In this document: positions 56,417 to 64,000 of the stretch, piece by piece
How positions within the stretch are numbered: the first letter of the stretch is position 1
Layout of the letters: each line of letters opens with the position of its first letter
Origin: Ideonella sp.
GTDB taxonomy: Bacteria; Pseudomonadota; Gammaproteobacteria; Burkholderiales; Burkholderiaceae_C
Length of the DNA stretch: 64,000 nt
Direction of reading: 5' to 3'
Assembly: GCA_016721465.1 (NCBI GenBank)
Contig: JADKIA010000034.1
Span: 27,591 to 91,590 of the forward strand
Notes under the pieces: model-generated
What the model was told of the DNA's origin: nothing
Database searches by the model: none
What the model saw: the letters and a program-made list of their open reading frames with translations, nothing else
Made by a program: the position numbers and the translations under genes

Positions 56417-56617
56417 ATGGACCCCGTCAGCAGCGCCACCATCTCCAACGCCTCGTCCGCCGATCCAGGAACGGTGCAGGGCGCTGCGGCCATGTCCGTG
56501 CTGAAGCAGGCGCTGAACCTGCAGGCCGCATCGGCGCTGCAGCTGATCCAGGCCTTGCCCCAGGCCCAGCTGGCCACGTCCGGTCAACTGGGCACGCGGC
56601 TCGACGCCTACGCTTGA
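56417..56617 (+). CDS. YjfB-like putative motility protein
   Basis: A 66-residue protein with the YjfB pattern: a Ser/Ala-rich N-terminus, then AAMSVLKQALNLQAASALQLIQALP and a C-terminal LATSGQLGTRLDAYA (given in part). YjfB-type proteins are small, helical and linked to motility by annotation only. The start at 56417 gives the usual length. It stands alone between the gentisate operon and a convergent aminotransferase. Confidence 0.7.
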   Translation: MDPVSSATISNASSADPGTVQGAAAMSVLKQALNLQAASALQLIQALPQAQLATSGQLGTRLDAYA

Positions 56618-56693
56618 AGGGCGCGCCGAAGCGCCGTCCCGCCGCGCTGCATGGCCGGCCGGGTCGCCCGGTTGCGATCCATGCGCTGCGCCA

Positions 56694-57895
56694 TCACCGG
56701 GCCCGCGTCGCCAGGCAATCCACCGCCGGCTGCATGCCATCGCCATGGGGCACGCCGAGCACGCGCAGCGCGGCCTGGATGCCACCGAGCGCACCGAGGA
56801 TCAGCGCCGGGTTCTGGTCACCGAGGTGGCCGATGCGGAAGCCCTTGCCGGTGAGCGGCCCCAGCGCGCCGGCGATGGCCACCTGGAAGCGGTTGCGGGC
56901 GATGCTGCGCAGCGTGTCGATGTCGAATCCCGGCGGCATCGAGATGGTGGTGACGGACACCGAGCGCGAGGCCGGATCGCGCGCAAAGAAGTCCAGCGCA
57001 CCCGCCGTGCGCCAGCCCTCGATGGCGGCGTGCACGGTGTCGGTGAGCAGGCGATGGCGCGCAAAGACAGCGTCCTCGCCTTCCTGGAAGATGAGTTCGA
57101 GCGCGGCCTCCAGGCCCATCATCAGGTTCTGCGGCGCGGTGCCGCAGAACTTGCGGTACGACAGCTCGCTGGTGCGCGGCCGCCAGTCCCAATAGAAGCG
57201 CGGGCCGGGATTGCGCGCAGCCACGGCGCTGGCGGCGGCGTCCACCGCCACGATGCCGAGCCCGGGCGGCGTCATCAGGGCCTTTGCGAGGCGCTCAACA
57301 CCACGTTGGCGCGCAGTGCGGGCATGTCGATCGGCGCGGCGCCGAGCGAGGCCACGGCGTCCACCACGAACAGCGCGGGGTGGCCAGTGGCGTCGATGGC
57401 GGCACGCAGCCGGCCCAGGTCGGTGCTGACGCTGCTGGAGGTGTCGGTGTGCACGGTGCACACGGCCACGATGCGCTGCTCGCGGTCCTCGCGCAAGGCC
57501 TGCACAACGGCGTCCACGTCGATGGGCCAGCCTTCGCGCCAGGGCGTGCGCACCACCGCGCGGCCGAGCGCCTCGGTCTGCACGGCCCAGGATTCGCTGA
57601 AGTGCCCGGTGCCCGGGATCAACACGCTGCCACCGGGCGGCACCAGGTTTTCCACCACCGCCTCCCAGGCGCCGTGGCCGTTGGTGGCGTAGAAGTACAC
57701 GTTGGCCGCATCGGCCTTCAGCAGGCGGCGGATGCCCCGCTCGCAGGCGGCGATGTTGGCGTCCACGCGCGGATCTCCCAGGTCCATGGGCTGGCGGCGC
57801 AGGGCATCGAGCACGGCCTCCGGCAGCGGCGTGGGGCCGGGCGAGTGCAGCAGGCGACGGCCAGGGATGCGGGTGGAGTCGATGGAATGGACCAT
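56694..57895 (-). CDS. Class V aminotransferase, alanine/serine-glyoxylate type (one frameshift)
   Basis: About 400 residues. The PLP fold type I class V pattern is clear: LLHSPGPTPLPEAVLDALRRQPMDL, FYATNGHGAWEAVVENL, FVVDAVASLGAAPIDMPAL with the PLP-ring Asp, and the Schiff-base lysine in SASQ-KALMTPPGLGIVAVD. One frame change sits within that lysine motif near 57290. The end has HLGDQNPALILGALGGIQAAL. It transfers amino groups between alanine or serine and glyoxylate. The start at 57895 gives MVHSIDSTRIPGR. Confidence 0.9.
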
Positions 57896-58077
57896 GGCAT
57901 GCGGGGCAGGGGTGACCCTGCCATGGTAAGGGCTGGTGGTGGTACCGCCGGTATCGCCAGGGGCCACTTGCGAGACGGCTTGGATGGGCAGCAGCGCCCT
58001 GCCTCTATGCTGAGGCCTTGGCTCCAGTCTTGGGGCTGGTGCGGCGGCATCAGGGTGCCGCGGTCATGGAGAGCATG

Positions 58078-59158
58078 ATGAGCAAGACACTGCGTTTGTC
58101 TGAAAAATGGTTTCACCGCGGGCTGTGGCTGGTGGCTTTGGTGTTCGCCTGGTTCCTGGTGGGACTGGGCAGCACGGTCGTGGGCGACCTGCCGCAAGTG
58201 GAGCGCCAGCGCAAGCTCGAAGACTTCCTGGACCCCCAGCGGGCGCCCGTGCTCAAGCAGGCCATCCTGTCCGCTCAGCTCGCGGGCAAGGACGCGCAGG
58301 CTGCGCTCGACCAGGCGCAATTGGGCCACCAGGCGGCAGAGGCGAACAACCGCGCAGCGCGCGAAACCTTCGCCAATTGGGTGGCGACGCGAAAGGCCAC
58401 CGAGCGACCCGAACGGGATGAGGAGTTGCTGGCCCGAACGCGCCAGCTGGATGAACTGCGACGGGCCGAACGCACGGCACTGGCGGGTGTGGAAGCGCAA
58501 CAGAAGGCCGCGCTTGACGCGCGGCAGGCCGAACAACGGGCGCAGACGGAACTGAAGGCCTTGGAGTCGCAGGCCCGTACCGCATTGGCCAGCGCCCAGC
58601 GGGCGCAGGAGCTGCGGGTGTTTGGCTACCGCCTGGCGCTGACCCTGCCGTTGCTGGGGGTGGCCGGATGGCTGTTTGCGAAGAAGCGCACGAGCCCGGA
58701 TTGGCCGTTCGTGGGGGTTCATATTCTTCGCGTTGTTTGCCTTCTTCGTGGAACTGGTGCCCTATCTGCCCAGCTACGGTGGCTATGTTCGTTACCTGGT
58801 CGGCATCGTGCTGACCTTGTTGGGAGGGCGCTACGCGATCCAGGCGCTGCAGGGCTACTTGCAGCGCCAACAGCAGGCCGAGGCTCAGCCAGCGCCACTG
58901 CGCCAACGCGAGATGGACTACGACCTGGCCCAAACGCGCATGACCAAGGGGGTGTGCCCTGGCTGCGAGCGGGCGGTGGAGATCAAGGACGGCAAGACCG
59001 ATTTCTGCCCCCACTGCGGCCTGTGCCTGTTTGACCATTGTGGCCGCTGCAACGCGCGCAAGAACGCGTTTGCGCGCTATTGCTTTTCCTGCGGTGCTTC
59101 GGCCCTGCAGCCGGCCGCAGGCGATGTGCCGATGCCCAAGCCCGCCGTGCTGCTGTGA
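58078..59158 (+). CDS. Membrane protein with periplasmic coiled coil and C-terminal double zinc ribbon (one frameshift)
   Basis: About 360 residues. One N-terminal helix (WLVALVFAWFLVGLGS), then about 140 residues of coiled coil (QKAALDARQAEQRAQTELKAL), then two or three membrane helices (LALTLPLLGVAGWLF; FIFFALFAFFVELVP; YLVGIVLTLLGGRYAIQAL). The cytoplasmic end carries zinc ribbons: CPGCERAVEIKDGKTDFCPHCGLCLFDHCGRCNARKNAF (given in part) and YCFSCG, i.e. four CxxC-type pairs. An extra G in the G-run at 58713-58717 breaks the frame; removing it gives DWPFVGFIFFALF. Function is unknown; the form suggests a sensor or scaffold across the membrane. Confidence 0.7.
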
Positions 59159-59267
59159 TCGGTGGGCCTCGGGCATGGGTGCACCAGCGCGGTGCCCCGT
59201 CGACAGCCCCGTGTCGGCCGGCGGGTTTATGCTCGCCGCCAACCCTTTTTCAAGCCAGGACTGCCCC

Positions 59268-60218
59268 ATGAGCAACCCCATTCCCGCCACCCTGATCCCG
59301 GGTGACGGCATCGGCCCGGAGATCGTCGACGCCACGCTGGCCGCGCTGGATGCGCTGAAGGCACCCCTTCGTCTGGGACCGCCAGATCGCCGGCCTCGAA
59401 GGCGTCACCACCGCGGGCGATCCGCTGCCCGAGGCCACGCTGGCCAGCATCCGCCGCACGCGCCTGGCGCTGAAGGGGCCGCTGGAGACGCCGTCCGGCG
59501 GCGGCTACCGCAGCTCGAACGTGCGTCTGCGCGAGGAATTCAAGCTCTACGCCAACCTGCGGCCGGCGCTGACGGTGGTGCCTGGCGGCCGCTTCGACAA
59601 CATCGACCTGGTGGTGGTGCGCGAGAACCTCGAGGGCTTGTACATCGGCCACGAGCACTATGTGCAGATCGACGACGACCCGCACGCCGTGGCCATGGCC
59701 ACCGGCATCAACACGCGCGCGGGCTGCCGGCGCATCCTGGAATTTGCGTTCGAGCACTCCATTGCCACGGGCCGCAAGAAGATCACCGTGGTGCACAAGG
59801 CCAACATCATGAAGGCGCTGACGGGCATCTTCAAGGAAACCGCTGAAGCGATGTACGAGGCCAAGTACAAGGGCAGATCCAGTTCGAGACCGTGATCGTG
59901 GACGCCTGCGCGATGAAGCTGGTGCTCAACCCCTGGCAGTTCGACGTGATCGTCACCACCAACCTGTTCGGCGACATCCTGTCCGATCTGGTGGCCGGCC
60001 TGACGGCTCGGCGCCCGATATCGCGGGCCAGGGCAAGGCCAACCCGGTGGCGCTGATGCTGGCCGCCGCGATGATGCTCGACCACGTCAAGCGCACCGAC
60101 CTGGCCACGCGCCTGCGCGTGGGGCTGGATGCCACGCTCAACATCGACCAGGTGCGCACCGGCGACCTGGGGGCCAGTCAGCACCGCGCATTCACCCAGG
60201 CACTGGTGGCGCGGCTGA
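59268..60218 (+). CDS. NAD-dependent isocitrate dehydrogenase family protein (several frameshifts)
   Basis: About 340 residues in reconstruction. It opens with ATLIPGDGIGPEIVDATLAAL. After a frame change near 59365 it continues FVWDRQIAGLEGVTTAGDPLPEATLASIRRT (given in part) and the substrate motif SSNVRLREEFKLYANLRP, which favours isocitrate over isopropylmalate. NVVVRENLEGLYIGHE-type sequence, a break near 59873, FDVIVTTNLFGDILSDL, and a four-base loss near 60008 before the APDIAGQGKANPVALMLAAAMML block follow. The end is uncertain: VARL then a TGA in a near frame at 60216. Confidence 0.82.
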
Positions 60219-60347
60219 GGCTTGACGCCGGACAAGTCGAGGGGCGCCTCTTTTCTGCTTCACTGGGGGTGGGTCCTGGGCCGATCGGCCAGAAGGACAC
60301 GAGGCCCGACGGGCCGACGCCGTCAACGCAGAGCAGAAGGAATTGCC

Positions 60348-60773
60348 ATGAAAGCTTCCAAGCCCACTCGCCTCGCACACTGGACACTGCTGCTGGCTGG
60401 CGTGGCCGCCGCGGTGCTGATGCCACTGGCCGCTGCAAAGGCAGCCACGCCGGCCGAGCTGCTGGCCGGCTACACAAGGCGGCGGGGCCCCTGCCTCGGC
60501 CGAGCGGGGCCAGAAGCTGTTCACCACCCAGGGCAAGGCGATTTTCGAATGGAGCTGCTCCACCTGCCACACGGGTGACCCCACCAAGCTTGGCAAGCAC
60601 GCGATCTCGGCGAAACCGATTCCGCCGTTGGCGCCATCGGCCAACAAGGAGCGGTTCACCGCCCGCAACAAGACGGAGTTCCACTTCAACCTGAACTGCA
60701 GGATGTGCTCACGCGCGAGTGCACCGCGGCAGAGAAGGCCGACGTGATGGCCTGGCTGCTGACTTTCAAGTAG
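60348..60773 (+). CDS. SHP-like / DUF1924 monohaem cytochrome c (frameshifted)
   Basis: About 140 residues. The signal peptide ends at PLAAAKAA. After a frame change near 60475 the mature protein reads SAERGQKLFTTQGKAIFEWSCSTCHTGDPTKLGKHA (given in part), with the haem motif CSTCH, and later PIPPLAPSANKERFTARNKTEFHFNLNC and ECTAAEKADVMAWLLTFK after a second break near 60705. This is the sphaeroides haem protein type, which can bind oxygen or other small ligands at haem. AGAAGG at 60334-60339 is the ribosome site. Its usual partners (dihaem cytochrome and cytochrome b561) are not seen. Confidence 0.8.
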
Positions 60774-62765
60774 CGCGTCCGGCCAGGCCGAACGCGCCCC
60801 GGGTCAGGGTCTTTGACACGTCGCCCAGCACCACGCCTTCGCGGCGCGGGTCGGCGCCGCCCTCGTAGTAGCGGTAGCCTGCCGGCGCCAAATGCGCACC
60901 ACGATCGTGGACAGCCCGCTGGACTGCTGGGCGGTGTTCACCGTGTGGCCCAGCGCCTTCAGCCCGGTGATCAGCGTGTCGTTGGCGCCGCTGTTCGTGA
61001 TGTCCACGTTCGGGTGCTCGCTGCCGACGTTGGTGCTGGGGCTGTTGGCCCGCGCCGAAATGGACCGATCGACGTGGCCTGTTGCGCGTCCATGCCCCAG
61101 TCGAGCACCCCGACCAGCGTCTTGCCCACGTACTGATGATGGTCGAGCCGCCGGGCGAGCCGGTGCTCATCAGAAGTCACCGCGCTGGCCGCCGCTCTGC
61201 GTGAACACCAGCGTGGGTGACATCGAACTGCGCGGGCGTTTGCCGGCGGCCACGCGGTTGGCGATCGGCACCCCGGCCGCGTCGGCGGGCGCGGCCGAGA
61301 AATCGGTGAGCTGGTTGTTCAGGATGAAGCCGCCCTTGGCCATGTGGAAGGCCCCAAAGCCCGATTCCACCGTGGTGGTCATGGTGACCACATTGCCTGG
61401 CCATCCACCACCGACAGGTGAGTGGTGCCGTTCTCGGCAATGGGTGGCGAGTTGCCCAGCGGCACGGCACCCAGGTCGCCCGGTTGTGCGGTGCCCAGGC
61501 TCTTGGTCAGGCTGATCAACGCGGCGCGCTGCTTCCAGGTAGGTGGCGTCCAGCATCTTGGCCGGGCTGCCGCCAGGCAATGGAACGAAATCCGTGTCGG
61601 CCACGTACTTTGTCGCGGTCGGCATAGGCCAAACGTTGGGCCTCGCTGACCAGGTGCACGCCCATCACGGTAGGCTTGCCGCCATTGATGTCCATGGCGG
61701 TGGGCTTGTGCGGTGCAAAGGTCGAAGTTGGACAGGATGCCCAGGGTCTGCGCCACCGCGATGCTCGCCCGACGACGGCGGCCCCATGCCACACACCTGA
61801 TAGCCGCGGTAGTTGGCGCACACCGCGTCGCGCTTCTTGGCGCGGTAGGCCGCCAGGTCGGCCAGCGTGGTCGGGCCGGCGTGATGCCGCCCGTCGTGTC
61901 GCCGATCTTGTCGATGATGTCCTGCGCGATGGGGCCGGTGTAGAAGGCGTTGATGCCGCCATCGGCGATGGCCTTGAAGGTGGCGGCCAATGCAGGGCTC
62001 TTGAGCAGCGTGCCGGCGGCCTTGCCGGTGCCGTCGGCATTGAGGAAGTAGGCCTTGGCGTCGGGGTCGCGCGTGAGCGAGGTGGCCGACCCGGCGATGG
62101 ACGCGGCCATGCGCGGGCTGACCTGAAGCCGTCGGTGGCGATCTGGATGGCCGGGTCGAACAACTCCTTCCAGCTCAGCTTGCCGGCGTCCTTGTGGGCG
62201 GTGTCCAGCATCTGCAGCACGCCGGGCGGCCGATGGAGCGGGCGCTGGCGCGCGCACTGGGCAGGGCGTGGTTTGTTGCGTGGCACTGATCCAGCGCAGG
62301 TAGTTCTCGGTGGCGGCGGCCGGCGCGGTTTCGCGGCCATCAGAGACATCACCGTCTTGGCCTTGGCGTCGTAGTGCAGCATGAAGGCGCCGCCTCCGAT
62401 GCCCGACGATTGCGGCTCCACCAGGTTCAGCACCATCTGCACGGCCACCGCCGCGTCCACGGCGCTGCCGCCTTTCTTAGCAACGTCGCAGCCGGCCTTG
62501 GTGGCCAGCGGGTTGTTGGCCACCACCGCGAAGCTGCGCGATGGCACCGCAGCCTTGCTGGCAAAAGCCGGTGGCGATCTCGGCGCACTGTCCTCGCCCG
62601 GCGTGCCGGGGTTGCAGACCACGCCGCTCGGCGAGGTCTGCAGGCAGGCATTGGCCGTGACCTCATCGTCGCCGCCACAGCCGGCCAGGCCGGCGGCGGC
62701 CAGCAGTGCCGGCAGCAGGGCGGGGCCAAGTTCGCATCCATGGTCTCGTCGGTCTTGGGGCTCAT
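60766..62765 (-). CDS. ggt: Gamma-glutamyltransferase lipoprotein (heavily frameshifted)
   Basis: About 660 residues spread over all frames. The N-terminus gives ALLAAAGLAGCGGDD, a lipobox, so the enzyme would be anchored to the envelope. GGT blocks follow: VVANNPLATKAGCDVAKKGGSAVDAAVAVQMVLNLVEPQSSGIGGGAFMLHYD (given in part), YFLNADGTGKAAGTLLK, TVMGVHLVSEAQRLAYADRD, the catalytic Thr in NGTTHLSVVDGQA, and GGFILNNQLTDFS. It ends GAFGLAGRAT*. It cleaves gamma-glutamyl bonds such as in glutathione and normally self-processes at that Thr. At least eight frame changes make this gene unreliable at base level. Confidence 0.8.
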
Positions 62766-62991
62766 GCGTGGTCTCGCGTCGGCGGCGCTGGCAGCGCAGC
62801 GCTGCGGCGGTTGATGTGTTCCGCATTGGGCATCGCCACCGCTCGAGCGACAAGCCGGGCATACCCGGGCCGGGCCACGCCCGGGCCGCCCGCCAGGTCG
62901 GCGCAGTGCTCGCTCGCGCCGCCGATCGCATGACGAGGCCGCCATGCCGATCGCGGGTGGCGGCCAGGTCAGCCGGGAAGGCGCGCCGGCT

Positions 62992-64000
62992 TCACCGCGC
63001 CAATCGCGGAACACATCGATGTCCACGCCGTCGGGGTAGTTCAGCAGCCCGGGCTTGGGGCCTTGACGCCCAGCTCGCCGTATTGCCAGATGATGGCCTT
63101 GTCTGCCGGTCCACCACCATCACCCGGTCATTCAGGTCGTCGACGATCAGGATGTCGCCAGTGTCCGGCAGCTCGCGCGCGATGGGCGGATGGTCCAGCG
63201 CCTTGTCGCCGTCCTTGACGAAGTATTCCCAGGTGGGTTTGCCGGTGGCGGGGTCGAAGATCACCACGCGGCCGGGTTTGCTGAAGTCGGCCACGATCAC
63301 CCGCTTGCCGTCCACGGTGGAAAGGCATCGGACGGATAGCGGATGCTAGGCGCACGCATCGCTCCACAGCACCTTGCCCTCGCGCGTGATGCGCGAGATC
63401 CAGGCGTCGGTGATCTCGCTGACCAGGATGCTCGCCGTTGGCCATCGGCGTCGCGCCGTTGGCCAGGCCAACGCTGCGGTAACGTACTAGCATTACGGGT
63501 TGGCCCCATTGCGTGACCACCCGTTGGTCTTGGGGGTCGAGGATCGCACGGCAATTGCGGATGTCGGCGGAGAGGAACTTGCCGTCGTCGAGCAGGTAGG
63601 TCATCAGGGTGGTTGAGCAGGCCATCGCTGCTGCCGCGGCGGTCGGGCGCCGTAGGTCCAGGTCACCACCTTCTTCTCCGTAGTCGACGATGTGCGGTCG
63701 AAGTTGTCCTCCTCGCTATTCCGCCAGCTGCTTGCCGTCGGCCGAGGTTCACGTCCCCTTGCGCTGGTAGTAGGCCAGGCTGAGTGAGGGGAACTCCCAG
63801 ACGATGCGCTTGTCCGGCGCCACTTCGATCAGGCGGTTGTTGAGCCGGTCGGCGATGACGATCGGGTAGGGCAGCGGCTTGCCCCACACGCCACGGGCTT
63901 GGCGCGGTTGCCCAGTGACCCGGGGGGATGGGCGAGGGCGCGACGCCGCTGGAGACGATGCGCGCCGATCATCTCGACCCGTCACCTGCACAGCTACGCC
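62992..64000 (-). CDS. Beta-propeller (NHL/PQQ-like repeat) protein, partial and frameshifted
   Basis: Propeller-blade repeats can be read in several frames: PYPIVIADRLNNRLIEVAPDKRIVWEFPSL near 63800-63870, LLDDGKFLSADIRNCRAILDPQDQRVV near 63530, GKRVIVADFSKPGRVVIFDPATGKPTWEYFVK near 63250 and TGDILIVDDLNDRVMVVDRQT near 63130 (given in part). The repeated 'D-N/L-N-R-V/L-x-V/E' is typical of NHL or PQQ-type blades. The 5' end lies beyond the window and the 3' end is uncertain (a stop at 62992, or further down if another indel exists). No enzyme function can be assigned. Confidence 0.5.

Overview
The window is visibly GC-rich, double-stranded bacterial chromosome with densely packed, mostly intact genes. 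Gene content points to a betaproteobacterium of the order Burkholderiales, probably Comamonadaceae-like. The pointers are the order rsmB / DUF4390 gene / NtrY-type kinase / NtrX-type regulator / tRNA-Phe, a PEP-CTERM protein, a BLUF photoreceptor, a gentisate operon of the nag/mhb type, and short palindromic GC-rich elements between genes. No prophage, integrase, transposase, CRISPR array or rRNA was seen. This placement is inference from gene families and order, not a database result.

Region by region. 1-6.2 kb: end of an AEC transporter, a Pro/His-rich membrane protein, a BamE-like lipoprotein, then proA-queC-lemA with overlapping stop/start codons, and folE-BLUF on the opposite strand (FolE and QueC both serve queuosine precursor synthesis). 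6.3-11.5 kb: rsmB, DUF4390 gene, two-component pair, tRNA-Phe with terminator. 11.6-23.8 kb: small hypotheticals, a PEP-CTERM protein, a two-gene Rieske oxygenase, a lipase-like hydrolase, two MFS transporters, a membrane acyltransferase and a TonB receptor with a LacI-type operator on its promoter. 23.8-24.1 kb: an extreme G/C homopolymer stretch, including 77 G in a row, almost certainly an artefact or gap. 24.2-27.1 kb: an alpha-methylacyl-CoA racemase and a NUDIX-MBL fusion. 27.1-35.0 kb (minus strand): an envelope redox cluster (porin-like, PstS-like, DUF4266 lipoprotein, DUF3570 protein, ApbE, an Ig-like secreted protein, TlpA, DsbD without its last domain), facing a kinase / sigma-54 regulator pair at 35.1-38.3 kb. 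38.4-45.5 kb: serine hydrolase, putA, and an IorAB-type molybdenum hydroxylase. 45.7-52.6 kb: FAD oxidase, two M20 peptidases, two small proteins behind a structured leader, an ABM protein and a PLP enzyme. 52.6-56.3 kb: a MarR regulator and 3-hydroxybenzoate 6-hydroxylase, gentisate dioxygenase and fumarylpyruvate hydrolase; near-identical operators lie over the MarR and hydroxylase promoters. 56.4-64 kb: a YjfB-like protein, an aminotransferase, a zinc-ribbon protein, an isocitrate dehydrogenase, an SHP-like cytochrome, a gamma-glutamyltransferase and a partial beta-propeller.

Sequence quality is uneven. From 1 to 23.8 kb I found no broken gene. After the G-tract, single-base frameshifts are common (25-43 kb and 54-64 kb), with conserved protein sequence continuing in another frame on both sides. 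I read these as sequencing or assembly errors rather than pseudogenes, so gene spans there are reconstructions.

The most interesting candidate system is the 27-35 kb redox cluster. An ApbE flavin transferase sits directly after a DUF3570 protein that carries a Dxx(S/T)GA(S/T) motif, the shape of an ApbE acceptor site. A DUF4266 lipoprotein ends in a Gly-rich Cys-Gly-Cys tail, and TlpA and DsbD-type thiol carriers are in the same apparent operon.
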